Positions 33,511 through 42,198 of a stretch of DNA of 64,000 nucleotides are shown here, piece by piece; within the stretch, counting starts at the first letter, position 1; the number at the start of each line of letters is the position of its first letter. Under the pieces are notes generated by a model. It saw only the letters and a list, made by a program, of their open reading frames with translations, did not search any database and was not told where the DNA came from. This DNA is from Bacteroidales bacterium (GTDB lineage: Bacteria > Bacteroidota > Bacteroidia > Bacteroidales > UBA932). The DNA lies in assembly GCA_017627955.1 (NCBI GenBank), contig JAGAFU010000030.1, positions 1-64,000 on the forward strand. The letters run 5' to 3'. A program made the translations under genes and the position numbers.

Positions 33511-33832
33511 AGCCATTCTCGCGATGGCCGCCGAAATCTTCGAACTCTTGTTCGATTCGGCGGAAATTGCTAAATTCACGGCTGAGGAGAAAGTCAAATA
33601 CGAATACGATATGACGACAGAACGTGACATACGTAACCAGATAGCGTACAGCCGAGAAGAAGGCCGTGAAGAAGGTCGTGTAGAAGGACGTGAGGAGGGC
33701 CTTGCGGAAGGTCTGGAAAAAGGTCGGGCCGAAGGGAAAGCCGAGGGCAAGGCTGAAGAGAGGCGCCTTATAGCCCGGAAACTCAAGGAGAGGGGTTTCT
33801 CTGACGAGGAAGTAGCTTCGATTTTAGATTGA
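33511..33832 (+). pseudogene. C-terminal remnant of an Rpn/PD-(D/E)XK nuclease-family transposase
   Basis: The open frame from ATG 33524 gives 102 aa. In-frame homology-like residues (YRAILAM) begin right behind the ORF6N stop. The text RAILAMAAEIFELLFDSAEI ... KFTAEEKVKYEYDM is typical of the end of Bacteroidota Rpn-family recombination-promoting nucleases, followed by a degenerate EEGREEGRVEGREEGLAEG coiled tail and a final RGFSDEEVASIL helix. The N-terminal PD-(D/E)XK nuclease domain is missing, so it cannot be an active nuclease. It could still encode a short helical protein. It marks a past rearrangement at the ORF6N 3' end. Confidence 0.7.
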
Positions 33833-33858
33833 GAGATAATCAGATTGAGGGATAATCA
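33827..33858 (+). repeat. 16-bp tandem duplication
   Basis: GATTGAGAGATAATCA is followed directly by GATTGAGGGATAATCA, one mismatch. The first copy contains the stop codon of the nuclease remnant. It lies at the edge of the AT-rich segment. Confidence 0.75.
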
Positions 33859-33867
33859 AATAGAACC

Positions 33868-34746
33868 ATGAGAATAAAAGCGTTATTATTGTCGGCCGTT
33901 TTGGTGGCCACTGCGGGCATTTTTTCATGTCGGGCCCAGAAGCCTGAGATTCAGAGCCAATGGAACGGGGCGAAAGTCGCGTTTTTAGGGGATTCCATAA
34001 CGGATGAGGGGCAGCTGAAGAGCCAGGACATCTATTGGAACCAGTTGGTCAAGATATTGGGTATCAAGCCATACTGCTATGGCATCAGCGGCCATACGAC
34101 TTACAATGTCCTCGGACAGGCGGAGAAGTTGAACGCCGAGCACGGGCAGGATGTTGATGCTATTCTCATATTCATAGGAACAAATGATTTCAACGCGGCG
34201 TTTCCGATAGGCGAATGGTTCGACGAGGGGCAGGCCACCGTGAACCGGAATGGCGTGATGACAGTCCTTAAGCGAAGGACTCCGGTCATGGAGGGACACA
34301 CCACCAGGGCCTACATCAACAGGTTCATGGCTTACCTCAAACACAATTATCCCACAAAGCAGATTATTCTCCTGACTCCAATCCATAGGGCCTATTTCAA
34401 TTGCGCCCCTAACAACATCCAACAAGATGAGAATATCGCAAATCCGCTCGGTCTCTTCATCAATGACTATATTAAAGTAATAAAGGAGACGGCGGATGTG
34501 TGGGCGGTACCGGTAATCGACCTGGCCAGCATCTGCGGCCTTTATCCTTTGGAACCGGAACATGCGAGGTATTTCAGGGAGGATGGCATGAAAGTGAAAT
34601 ACACTCCCGAGGAGGCTTCGGCAGCGAAAGCGGGGACAGAGCAGGCCCTTGAGCATCACGACCTTCTGCATCCCAACACAGAGGGACACTTGCGGATGGC
34701 TTATGCCCTTGCCTATCAGCTGCTTGGCTATCCAGCTCATTTTTAG
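33868..34746 (+). CDS. secreted SGNH/GDSL hydrolase
   Basis: The 292-aa protein has a signal region ending in IFSCRAQ, possibly a lipobox. The SGNH blocks are VAFLGDSITD (nucleophile Ser about 46), GISGHTTYN with the Gly, IFIGTNDFN with the Asn, and HHDLLHPNTEGH with the Asp and His (about 268-272). Such enzymes are esterases or deacetylases, and secreted Bacteroidota copies often act on acetylated glycans. It is followed 15 bases later by a GH29 fucosidase, so both may serve host or plant glycan trimming (inference). Confidence 0.88.
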   Translation: MRIKALLLSAVLVATAGIFSCRAQKPEIQSQWNGAKVAFLGDSITDEGQLKSQDIYWNQLVKILGIKPYCYGISGHTTYNVLGQAEKLNAEHGQDVDAILIFIGTNDFNAAFPIGEWFDEGQATVNRNGVMTVLKRRTPVMEGHTTRAYINRFMAYLKHNYPTKQIILLTPIHRAYFNCAPNNIQQDENIANPLGLFINDYIKVIKETADVWAVPVIDLASICGLYPLEPEHARYFREDGMKVKYTPEEASAAKAGTEQALEHHDLLHPNTEGHLRMAYALAYQLLGYPAHF

Positions 34747-34761
34747 ATATTTGATCGGATA

Positions 34762-36210
34762 ATGAGATATTCGTCCCTTATATCCTCTTTAGCGTGCGCC
34801 ACCGCTATTGTGATAACAGCTTGCGGCAGGGTCTCCGGCCCTGAGCCATATGGTCCTCTCCCCACTCCCCAGCAGGTGGAATGGCAGAAGATGGAGATGA
34901 ATTTCCTGGTCTGTTTCGGCCCGAACACTTTCACTGGGATGGAATGGGGTCTCGGAACGGAGGCGGAGGATGTTTTCAACCCATCTGACTTGGACTGTGA
35001 CCAGTGGGCATCCATCGCGAAGGCGGCTGGATTCAAGGGGATGATCATAGTGGCGAAACACCACGACGGTTTCTGTCTTTGGCCAAATCCCGAGAGCACC
35101 CACACGGTGGCCAGAAGCCCTTGGAAAGGTGGGAAAGGGGATGTCCTGAAGGAAATGTCCGAGGCTTGCGCCTCCCATGGGCTCAAGTTTGGGATCTATA
35201 TCTCACCGTGGGACAGGAATGACCCGCATTATGGCACACCCGAGTATAATGACGTCTATGTCAGGACGTTGGAGAGCGCTCTGGATGGTCGCTACGGGGA
35301 AGTGTTCGAGGAATGGTTCGATGGTGCTTGCGGAGAGGGACCTAACGGAAAGAGGCAAGTCTATGACTGGCCTCGGTTCCATGAGACTGTCCTGAAATAT
35401 CAGCCCAAGGCTGTGATGTTCAGCGATGTGGGGCCAGGTTGCCGCTGGGTCGGGAACGAGAGGGGAGTCGCCGGAAGGACCAATTGGAGCACATTCCGTC
35501 CGGATGGGTTCGCTCCAGGTGCGGGAGCGCCGCCGACTGACACCTTGCAGACGGGGAATATTCATGGAAATGCCTGGGTACCAGCGGAAACCGATGTCCC
35601 GCTTCGCCCCGGCTGGTTCTGGCGGGAAAGCGAGAACGACAAGGTAAAGTCTTTAAATGAGCTGTTAAGCATCTATAACACCAGCGTAGGGCGCAACTCC
35701 CTCCTGCTGCTTGGGGTCGCTCCAGATATTACCGGACGCATCCACCCAGCGGACTCCGCCCGGATTCTTGAATTCGGCTCGGCACTAAGGGATATTTTAA
35801 GCGTCAATCTCGCTGATGGAGCTAAAGTCAAGGCGTCATCTTCCCGAGGACGTGGGTTCAAGGCAATCAACATCCTGGACGGGGAATACGACTACTTCTG
35901 GGCCGCCAAGGACGGGGTCAACGAGGCCACCCTTACTTTTGAGCTCGCCGGAGAAAAAACCTTCAACAGAGTCCTGATCCAGGAATATATTCCTTTGGGA
36001 CAGAGGGTCAAGTCATTCTCTGTGGAAGTTCTCGGCGCTGACGGCAAGTGGAAAGAGATAGCGAATGAGACGACCATCGGCTTCAAACGGATTGTCCCTG
36101 TGGAGACGGTCTCCACCTCAAAAGTTAGAGTATCCCTTTCCTCCTATGCCCCTCCCGTGATCAACGGCTTCGGTCTCTACATGGACGAAATCTCTGGCGC
36201 CCGATTATAA
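34762..36210 (+). CDS. GH29 alpha-L-fucosidase lipoprotein
   Basis: The 482-aa lipoprotein (lipobox VITAC) has a GH29 barrel: FGPNTFTGMEWG, IVAKHHDGFCLWPNPESTH, and the nucleophile region EEWFDGACGEG with the Asp near residue 190. The C-terminal part (about 370-482) is a galactose-binding/F5-8C-like sandwich with FNRVLIQEYIPLGQRVKSFS. The organisation and size match broad-specificity GH29-A or short GH29-B fucosidases, and the linkage preference is not readable. It forms a likely operon with the SGNH hydrolase. Fucose release is a typical mucin-foraging activity. Confidence 0.9.
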   Translation: MRYSSLISSLACATAIVITACGRVSGPEPYGPLPTPQQVEWQKMEMNFLVCFGPNTFTGMEWGLGTEAEDVFNPSDLDCDQWASIAKAAGFKGMIIVAKHHDGFCLWPNPESTHTVARSPWKGGKGDVLKEMSEACASHGLKFGIYISPWDRNDPHYGTPEYNDVYVRTLESALDGRYGEVFEEWFDGACGEGPNGKRQVYDWPRFHETVLKYQPKAVMFSDVGPGCRWVGNERGVAGRTNWSTFRPDGFAPGAGAPPTDTLQTGNIHGNAWVPAETDVPLRPGWFWRESENDKVKSLNELLSIYNTSVGRNSLLLLGVAPDITGRIHPADSARILEFGSALRDILSVNLADGAKVKASSSRGRGFKAINILDGEYDYFWAAKDGVNEATLTFELAGEKTFNRVLIQEYIPLGQRVKSFSVEVLGADGKWKEIANETTIGFKRIVPVETVSTSKVRVSLSSYAPPVINGFGLYMDEISGARL

Positions 36211-36220
36211 TGCTTCGCAC

Positions 36221-36250
36221 TTTGTCTGTCAGTTATAATTCTTAACTTTG
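36221..36250 (+). promoter_or_regulatory. promoter of the murK-like/murQ/recR operon
   Basis: TTTG (36221-36224), 18 bases, then TAACTTTG (36243-36250). ATG 36269 follows 18 bases later. Confidence 0.75.
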
Positions 36251-36268
36251 CACATTTAACAGTCACGT

Positions 36269-37138
36269 ATGATTCTTATAGTTGAAAGTGGAGCGACAAA
36301 GACCGATTGGCTGGCATTCGAAGAGGAAGGAACTCGGGTGAGTGTCAAAACCGGTGGAATGAACTTGGCCTCCATGCCGGAGGATGTCGTCAGGGGAGTG
36401 GTCGAAGATGCGGCGGCCGGATTCAAGGAAAAAGGGATTTCTCTTTTCGAACGGATTCACTTCTATGCCGCTGGACTGATCTGTCAGTCCTCGGAAAGCG
36501 TTCCGTCCATGGCCATAAATCTTGACAAGGTCTTGCGCTCGCTCTTTCCTGGGGCCTTGATTGAATATGCATCTGACACCCTTGCCGCGGCCAGGGCGGT
36601 CTGCGGTCATAAGCCAGGAATCGCCGCGATTCTCGGAACCGGCTCCAACAGTTGCCTTTACGATGGAGAGCGGATCGTACGTAATGTGCGTTCAGGAGGC
36701 TTCATCCTTGGAGATGAGGGCGGGGCCGCTAGGCTTGGAAAGCTTTTCATCTCTGATTTCATAAAAGGGTTGGTCCCGGAGCCCGTTTCCGGAGAGTTCT
36801 CCAGAGATTTCGAGGTGGATTACATGACTGTGGTGAAGAATGTCTACAAAGGAGAGGCTCCTGCCGGATATTTGGGATCTTTTGCCCCATGGATAACAAG
36901 CCGATACGATTCCTGTGACTATATTAAAATGTTGGTTGACAATAATTTCCGGGACTTTTTCGAGAGAGCGCTGAAGCAATATGACACGGAATCGCTTCCT
37001 GTGGGAGTCGTCGGTGGTTTCGGTTATGCCAACAGGGATATTCTCCGAAGGCTCGCGGGATCTTACGGGATCATATTCTCAAAGATTATAAAAGCCCCTG
37101 TCGAGGGACTTGTGGATTTCCATTCCGGGAGGGTTTAG
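36269..37138 (+). CDS. BadF/BadG-type amino-sugar kinase (MurK-like)
   Basis: The 289-aa protein is an ASKHA-fold kinase of the BadF/BadG/BcrA/BcrD group: phosphate-1 motif ILIVESGATKTDWLAF at the N-terminus, IAAILGTGSNSCLYDG (about 112-127), and FILGDEGGAARLGK. Family members include N-acetylglucosamine kinase and MurK, which phosphorylates N-acetylmuramic acid and GlcNAc. The gene sits one base before murQ, whose product needs MurNAc-6-phosphate, so a MurNAc/GlcNAc kinase feeding MurQ in cell-wall recycling is the best call (context inference). Confidence 0.8.
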   Translation: MILIVESGATKTDWLAFEEEGTRVSVKTGGMNLASMPEDVVRGVVEDAAAGFKEKGISLFERIHFYAAGLICQSSESVPSMAINLDKVLRSLFPGALIEYASDTLAAARAVCGHKPGIAAILGTGSNSCLYDGERIVRNVRSGGFILGDEGGAARLGKLFISDFIKGLVPEPVSGEFSRDFEVDYMTVVKNVYKGEAPAGYLGSFAPWITSRYDSCDYIKMLVDNNFRDFFERALKQYDTESLPVGVVGGFGYANRDILRRLAGSYGIIFSKIIKAPVEGLVDFHSGRV

Positions 37139-37139
37139 T

Positions 37140-37964
37140 ATGGAAAACAAGACGACCGAACAGTCATCAAGATATGACCACCTTGAGAGGATGAGCACCA
37201 CCGAGTTGCTCTCCGCCATCAATTCGGAGGACAGGACTGTCCCTGAAGCTGTCTCTACCGCCATACCGATGATAAGGGACCTTGTCGATGGAATAGTGGA
37301 AAGGGTTTCCAGGGGAGGCCGTGTATTCTATCTGGGAGCGGGAACAAGCGGCAGGCTCGGTGTCGTGGACGCCTCGGAGATTCCGCCGACTTATGGTGTT
37401 CATAACGTGTTCATCGGGCTTATGGCTGGAGGTGACCGGGCTATCCGAGACGCTGTCGAAGGTGCGGAGGACTCCAGGACAGGAGGATGGGAGGACATGC
37501 TTCCATATTCCCCGACTAAGGATGATGTCCTTGTGGGGATCGCGGCCTCCGGAACGACTCCTTATGTTGTCGGGGCGGTAGAGGCCGCTCGGCGTAATGG
37601 GCTCCTGACCGGTTGTATCACCTGCAACGAGGGTTCGCCTCTCGCGGCCGCTTCCGAGATTCCGATTATAGTGGTAGTGGGCCCGGAATTCGTGACCGGC
37701 AGCACCAGGATGAAGGCAGGCACAGCCCAGAAGCTGGTACTGAACATGATTTCCACAGCCTCAATGATCCGCCTTGGACATGTCAGAGGCAGCAAGATGG
37801 TTGACATGCAGCTGACCAACAACAAGTTGGTTGATCGTGGTGCGAAGATGATCATGGAGGAGACAGGGCTTACGGATTATGAATATGCCAGGCGGATGCT
37901 ACTCTCCCATGGCTCCGTAAGAGCGGCCGTATTCTTTTATCAAACCCAGACAAATAAGGCATGA
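37140..37964 (+). CDS. murQ: N-acetylmuramic acid 6-phosphate etherase
   Basis: MurQ removes lactate from MurNAc-6-phosphate to give GlcNAc-6-phosphate in peptidoglycan recycling. The 274-aa protein has the SIS domain with RVFYLGAGTSGRLGVVDASE (sugar-phosphate binding), the EGAEDS catalytic region, GIAASGTTPYVVGAV, and GSTRMKAGTAQKLVLNMIST. ATG 37140 was taken over the upstream in-frame ATG 37110, because it abuts the kinase stop and gives the usual length. Its TGA overlaps the recR ATG by four bases. Confidence 0.95.
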   Translation: MENKTTEQSSRYDHLERMSTTELLSAINSEDRTVPEAVSTAIPMIRDLVDGIVERVSRGGRVFYLGAGTSGRLGVVDASEIPPTYGVHNVFIGLMAGGDRAIRDAVEGAEDSRTGGWEDMLPYSPTKDDVLVGIAASGTTPYVVGAVEAARRNGLLTGCITCNEGSPLAAASEIPIIVVVGPEFVTGSTRMKAGTAQKLVLNMISTASMIRLGHVRGSKMVDMQLTNNKLVDRGAKMIMEETGLTDYEYARRMLLSHGSVRAAVFFYQTQTNKA

Positions 37965-38602
37965 CAATTCCTGAGAAATACCCTTCCAAACTATTGGAGG
38001 ATGCTGTGCAGGCGATCGGTTCGCTTCCCGGAGTGGGGAAGAGGAGCGCTTTGAGGCTCGCCCTCCATCTGCTTCGGCAGCCACAGGAGAATGTCCATCA
38101 TTTCGCTGACTCGATCGTCCGCCTGAGGGATGAGGCTAAATATTGCCGGATCTGCCGAATGATCTCGGATGAGGACATCTGCTCAATTTGCTCAGACAAG
38201 AGCAGGGACAAAAGCACGATTTGTGTCGTTGAGAATGTCCGGGACGTGATGAGCATCGAGAATACCGGGCAGTACCACGGGGTCTACCATGTGCTCGGCG
38301 GAATCATATCCCCGATCGCGGGGGTCGGGCCGTCCGACCTGACCATCTCTGATCTTGTCGCCAGAGTCCGGGATATGGTGGCGTCTCCGTCGGTGATACC
38401 TTCCGAGGTGGAAGTGATCCTGGCTTTGAGCGGAGATGTCGAGGGGGAGACAACCTCGTTCTATATTTACCGCCAGATCTCCGGTTTCGGTGTGAGGGTG
38501 TCTTCCCTCGCGAGGGGACTCGGCTTCGGGGATGATCTGGAATATGCCGACGAGTTGACGCTTGGACGCTCGATAACGGGAAGGCAGCCGTTCCGGCCGT
38601 AG
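37961..38602 (+). CDS. recR: recombination protein RecR
   Basis: RecR works with RecO and RecF to load RecA at gaps. The 213-aa protein has the helix-hairpin-helix start (AIGSLPGVGKRSALRLALHL), a four-Cys zinc finger (CRICRMISDEDICSIC, about 65-80), and a Toprim domain with ICVVENVRDVMSIENTG and HVLGGIISPIAGVGP. The size is normal. It is coupled to murQ through an ATGA overlap. A family 1 palindromic repeat begins directly at its stop codon, where it could act as a 3' hairpin. Confidence 0.96.
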   Translation: MTIPEKYPSKLLEDAVQAIGSLPGVGKRSALRLALHLLRQPQENVHHFADSIVRLRDEAKYCRICRMISDEDICSICSDKSRDKSTICVVENVRDVMSIENTGQYHGVYHVLGGIISPIAGVGPSDLTISDLVARVRDMVASPSVIPSEVEVILALSGDVEGETTSFYIYRQISGFGVRVSSLARGLGFGDDLEYADELTLGRSITGRQPFRP

Positions 38603-38626
38603 ATTCTTCGCTTCGCTCAGAATGAC
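38602..38626 (-). repeat. family 1 palindromic repeat between recR and mntP
   Basis: On the minus strand it reads GTCATTCTGAGCGAAGCGAA followed by GAATC. It is the only intergenic copy seen, placed right after the recR stop and reversed relative to the three coding copies. Confidence 0.8.
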
Positions 38627-38644
38627 AGGTACGCTTTGGATGAC

Positions 38645-39199
38645 ATGTTTTTGGAGGCTGTAATATTGGCTATGTCGCTGTGCGCGGATTGCTTCGCGGT
38701 CACGGCCTGTTCCAGCCTGACCCTTAAATCCGTCTCATGGAGGTCCGTCGGGAGGCTCGCTGTCGTTTTCGCTGCCGTCCAGACCCTTTTCTTGTTCGCC
38801 GGATGGATGTTCGGGGACCTGCTGGTCGGTTTCCTCCACAAAGTCGCCGGGACAGTCGGTTTCGCGCTATTGCTGTATGTGGGAGGCTCGATGATCCTGG
38901 AGGGATTGAGGGGAGGCGGGGAGCAGAGGGATCTTGACGGGATACGGAATGTCATCCTGGGAGCTGCGGCGACGAGTATTGACGCCCTCGCCGTGGGGGT
39001 CAGCATGTCCATGGCCAGTCCCGGTACAATGGCGATGATCGCCGATCATGCCGCCTTGTTTGTCGTCACCGCCCTGTCCGTGGTTGCCGGGGTAGCCGGG
39101 GGCTACAAAGTCGGGCTCCGTTATGGCCGCCGCACTGAGATTGCAGGTGGAATGGTCTTGATATTCATAGGCCTTAATATCCTCTTCAAATTCATCTAG
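38645..39199 (+). CDS. mntP: MntP-family manganese efflux pump
   Basis: The 184-aa protein has six predicted helices in two repeats, with the conserved acidic residues in MSLCADCFAVTACSS (helix 1) and ATSIDALAVGVSMS (helix 4), the hallmark of MntP (formerly DUF204). Family members export Mn(II). No yybP-ykoY manganese riboswitch fits in the 42 bases upstream, which hold the palindromic repeat. ATG 38636 is an equally open start giving three more residues. It is in line with recR, and corA follows with its own promoter. Confidence 0.9.
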   Translation: MFLEAVILAMSLCADCFAVTACSSLTLKSVSWRSVGRLAVVFAAVQTLFLFAGWMFGDLLVGFLHKVAGTVGFALLLYVGGSMILEGLRGGGEQRDLDGIRNVILGAAATSIDALAVGVSMSMASPGTMAMIADHAALFVVTALSVVAGVAGGYKVGLRYGRRTEIAGGMVLIFIGLNILFKFI

Positions 39200-39212
39200 T
39201 CCCGTTTTTTGC

Positions 39213-39242
39213 CTTGTTTTTGCGAAAATATTTATATTTTTG
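39213..39242 (+). promoter_or_regulatory. promoter of corA
   Basis: TATTTTTG (39235-39242) matches TAnnTTTG. CTTG 18 bases upstream is a partial -33 box. The leader is about 48 nt. Confidence 0.5.
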
Positions 39243-39295
39243 CAGACTCCGGGTATTGTGGCAGGTGGGAATGCCTGTCGAAAAAGGCTAGCGAG

Positions 39296-40243
39296 ATGAT
39301 AGCGATTTTCTACAAAAGGAATGACAAACTGGTGGTGTCCCAGTCCGAGAAGGATCTTTCCGCACTCAGCAGGGAAGACGTTCTCTGGATTGATCTCCTT
39401 TCCCCCTCGGGAGAGGAAAAACACACCGTTGATGATTTCCTTGGAGAAGAGATCCAGAGCCGCGCGCAGGCGGAGGAGATCGAGAGCTCGTCAAGATATT
39501 CAGAGACCGATAACGCCATCTTCGCCAACACCAACTTCCTTATGCCGGGGCCGGAGGACTACACGATGGAAGCGGTGTCGTTTACCTTCGTAGGGGATTG
39601 CTTGACGACGCTCAGGGATGTGCCCATCCGTTCCTTCACCGAGCTCCAGAGGCGTATCGTGGCCAGGCCGCAGATGTATCCCAACGGATTCACGGTCTTT
39701 GTCAGCATCATGGACCAGCGAGTTGACCTGGACGCCGACATGATCGAGCTGATGAGCAAGGAGATCGCCCAGTACAGCAAGAGAATCAACCAGCAGGAGG
39801 ACATCAACGAAGACTTCCTCCTTGACATCAACCAGCTCCAGGAGAACACGATGATCGTCAGGGAGAACATCATAGACAAGCAGAGGCTGATCCAGAACAT
39901 GATCAAGAGCGACAAGTATCCTCCTGAGCTGCAGGGGCGCTTCTCTGTCATTCTCCAGGACATCACCTCTCTGATCAACCACGCCAATTTCAGCTTCGAG
40001 AGGCTCGAGTATCTCCAGGAGACTGTCCTGGGTCTTATCAACCTGGACCAGAACAATATCATGAAGATTTTCACCCTGGTGTCCGTGCTCCTCATGCCTC
40101 CTACCCTGGTCGCGAGTTTCTATGGGATGAATGTTCCTCTCCCGTTCCAGAACACTGGATTTGCATGGCTTGGACTGCTCCTGTTCATGCTGGCACTCGT
40201 GGGTGTTGTCCTGTACATATTCAGGAAGAAGAAAATGCTCTGA
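39296..40243 (+). CDS. corA: CorA-type Mg2+/divalent cation channel
   Basis: The 315-aa protein has a long cytoplasmic N-terminal domain rich in acidic helices, then two C-terminal transmembrane helices with the selectivity motif GMN in FYGMNVPLPFQN (about 285-296) and a basic tail (FRKKKML). CorA pentamers carry Mg2+ into the cell. The frame is open 29 codons further upstream, but that part overlaps the promoter, so ATG 39296 was chosen. It lies beside another divalent-metal transporter (mntP) on the same strand. Confidence 0.94.
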   Translation: MIAIFYKRNDKLVVSQSEKDLSALSREDVLWIDLLSPSGEEKHTVDDFLGEEIQSRAQAEEIESSSRYSETDNAIFANTNFLMPGPEDYTMEAVSFTFVGDCLTTLRDVPIRSFTELQRRIVARPQMYPNGFTVFVSIMDQRVDLDADMIELMSKEIAQYSKRINQQEDINEDFLLDINQLQENTMIVRENIIDKQRLIQNMIKSDKYPPELQGRFSVILQDITSLINHANFSFERLEYLQETVLGLINLDQNNIMKIFTLVSVLLMPPTLVASFYGMNVPLPFQNTGFAWLGLLLFMLALVGVVLYIFRKKKML

Positions 40244-40259
40244 TTTTCTTTCAGTAAGC

Positions 40260-40290
40260 ATTGTAAATCAGATATTTTTCCCTAATTTTG
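40260..40290 (+). promoter_or_regulatory. promoter of rpsA, with a structured leader
   Basis: ATTG (one mismatch to TTTG), 19 bases, then TAATTTTG (40283-40290). The leader to ATG 40378 is about 80 nt and can close TTTTCG with CGAAAA around a GC-rich region, a possible site for S1 autoregulation (inference). Confidence 0.7.
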
Positions 40291-40377
40291 CGAGCTTTTC
40301 GACGAAGCCGGCCGGATGGTCGCGCTCCGTGGGGCGAAAAAATATTGTTAAACAACTAGTTATCTTTAATTACCATT

Positions 40378-42195
40378 ATGGCAGAAGAAACAATGAATCC
40401 CGCCGCCCAGGCGGAAGAAACAAAGAAAACTTCCCTGAACGCGTCAGTCGCGCCCGAGGATTTCGATTGGGATGCCTTTGAGGGCAGTTCCGACATCTAC
40501 GGCAAGAGCGACAGGAAAGAGATTGAGGACGCTTACGACCAGACTCTCTCGAAGATCGTCGAGAATGAGGTTGTCGAAGGCACCGTCACAGCCATCTCCA
40601 AGAGGGAGGTTATCGTTAATATAGGTTACAAGAGCGAGGGTGTCATCCAGGCTCCCGAGTTCCGTTATAACCCTGATCTCAAGGTTGGTGACAAGGTCGA
40701 GGTCTATGTCGAGTCCGCTGAGGACCGTAAGGGCCAGCTGATCCTTTCTCACAAGAAAGCCCGCGCCTTGAAGTCATGGGATCGCGTCAACGAGGCTTGC
40801 GCCAATGACGAGATCGTCAAGGGCTTCATCAAGACACGCACCAAGGGTGGTATGATCGTCGACGTGTTCGGAATCGAGGCCTTCCTCCCCGGCTCCCAGA
40901 TCGACATCAAGCCCATCCGTGACTACGATGCGTACGTCAACCAGACCATGGACTTCAAGATCGTCAAGATCAACCAGGAGTTCCGCAATGTCGTCGTTTC
41001 CCATAAGGCTCTTCTTGAGGCCGAGCAGGAGGCCCGCAGGGCTGACCTTATCAGCAAGCTTGAGAAGGGACAGATCCTTGAGGGAACCGTCAAGAACATC
41101 ACCAACTACGGTGTCTTCGTCGATCTCGGCGGTGTTGACGGTCTCATCCACATCACTGATCTCAGCTGGGGCAGGATCGACAATCCTGAGGAGGTCGTTT
41201 CCCTCGATGAGAAGATCAAGGTCGTCGTCAAGGAGTTCGATCCCAACCAGAAGAGGATCGCCCTTGGTTACAAGCAGCTTACTCCCCATCCTTGGGACAA
41301 TCTCGACCAGAATATCAAGGTCGGTGACACTGTCAAGGGTAAGGTCGTTCTTATCGCTGACTACGGTGCCTTCGTTGAGATTGAGCCCGGTGTCGAGGGT
41401 CTTATCCATGTTTCCGAGATGAGCTGGTCTCCTAGGCTCCACTCAGCCCAGGAGTTCCTCAAGGTCGGCGACGAGGTCGAGGCCCAGGTCCTTTCAATCG
41501 ATCGTGAGAACAGGAAGATGTCCCTCGGTCTGAAGCAGCTTACCCCCAACCCTTGGGAGAGCATCCGCGACAAGTATCCTGTCGGTTCCGTCCACAAGGC
41601 GGTTGTCCGCAACATCACCAACTTCGGTGTCTTCGCCGAGCCTGAGGACGGCGTTGAGGGTCTTATCCACATCAGCGACCTCAGCTGGAACAAGATCAAG
41701 CATCCTTCAGAGATGGTTGCTCCTGGCGACGAGATCGATGTGGTCATCCTTGACTTCGACGAGACCAACCACAAGCTTAGCCTTGGTCACAAGCAGCTTA
41801 CTCCCACCCCTTGGGACGCTATCGAGCAGAAGTACTCTGTAGGTTCCACCGTCGAGGGTACTATCGCCTCCCTTACTGACAAGGGCGCCAACATCAAGCT
41901 CGAGGGTGACGACGAGGGCTTCGCTTTCAGCCGCGACCTCATCAAGGAGGATGGCAAGCAGGCTGTCGTTGGTGAGACCCTTCCTTTCAAGGTTGTCGAG
42001 CTCCGCAGGAGCACCCGCAGGATCCTTCTCTCTCATGTGAGGACTTACAACGAGGCCAAGCAGGAGAAGGTCGCCGCTGAGGCTGACAACACCAAGAAGG
42101 CTGTCAAGAAGATCAACTCCAACCTTGAGAAGACCACTCTCGGTGACATCGACGCTCTTGCTGCCCTTAAGGAGAAGCTTGAGAAAGGAGAGTAA
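40378..42195 (+). CDS. rpsA: 30S ribosomal protein S1
   Basis: The 605-aa protein has an acidic N-terminus and about six S1 RNA-binding repeats. They are recognisable by GTVKNITNYGVFVDLGGVDG, GKVVLIADYGAFVEIEPGVE and VRNITNFGVFAEPEDGVEG, each followed by LIHISDLSW and by KLSLGHKQLTP-type endings with the recurrent NPWD/TPWD. S1 brings mRNA to the ribosome, which matters in this phylum, where Shine-Dalgarno sites are weak. Codons are strongly biased as for highly expressed genes. It is followed after three bases by rnz. Confidence 0.95.
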   Translation: MAEETMNPAAQAEETKKTSLNASVAPEDFDWDAFEGSSDIYGKSDRKEIEDAYDQTLSKIVENEVVEGTVTAISKREVIVNIGYKSEGVIQAPEFRYNPDLKVGDKVEVYVESAEDRKGQLILSHKKARALKSWDRVNEACANDEIVKGFIKTRTKGGMIVDVFGIEAFLPGSQIDIKPIRDYDAYVNQTMDFKIVKINQEFRNVVVSHKALLEAEQEARRADLISKLEKGQILEGTVKNITNYGVFVDLGGVDGLIHITDLSWGRIDNPEEVVSLDEKIKVVVKEFDPNQKRIALGYKQLTPHPWDNLDQNIKVGDTVKGKVVLIADYGAFVEIEPGVEGLIHVSEMSWSPRLHSAQEFLKVGDEVEAQVLSIDRENRKMSLGLKQLTPNPWESIRDKYPVGSVHKAVVRNITNFGVFAEPEDGVEGLIHISDLSWNKIKHPSEMVAPGDEIDVVILDFDETNHKLSLGHKQLTPTPWDAIEQKYSVGSTVEGTIASLTDKGANIKLEGDDEGFAFSRDLIKEDGKQAVVGETLPFKVVELRRSTRRILLSHVRTYNEAKQEKVAAEADNTKKAVKKINSNLEKTTLGDIDALAALKEKLEKGE

Positions 42196-42198
42196 AAA

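Noticed and set aside
30227..36210. Polysaccharide utilization locus around GH3 and GH29
   Set aside because: There is no SusC/SusD pair, hybrid two-component system or ECF sigma factor nearby, and the enzymes are separated by an accessory gene and a terminator.
36204..36239. ATTATAA/TTATAAT inverted repeat after the fucosidase gene
   Set aside because: Arms are only 7 bp of pure A/T with a 20-base loop. This is not convincing as a terminator.
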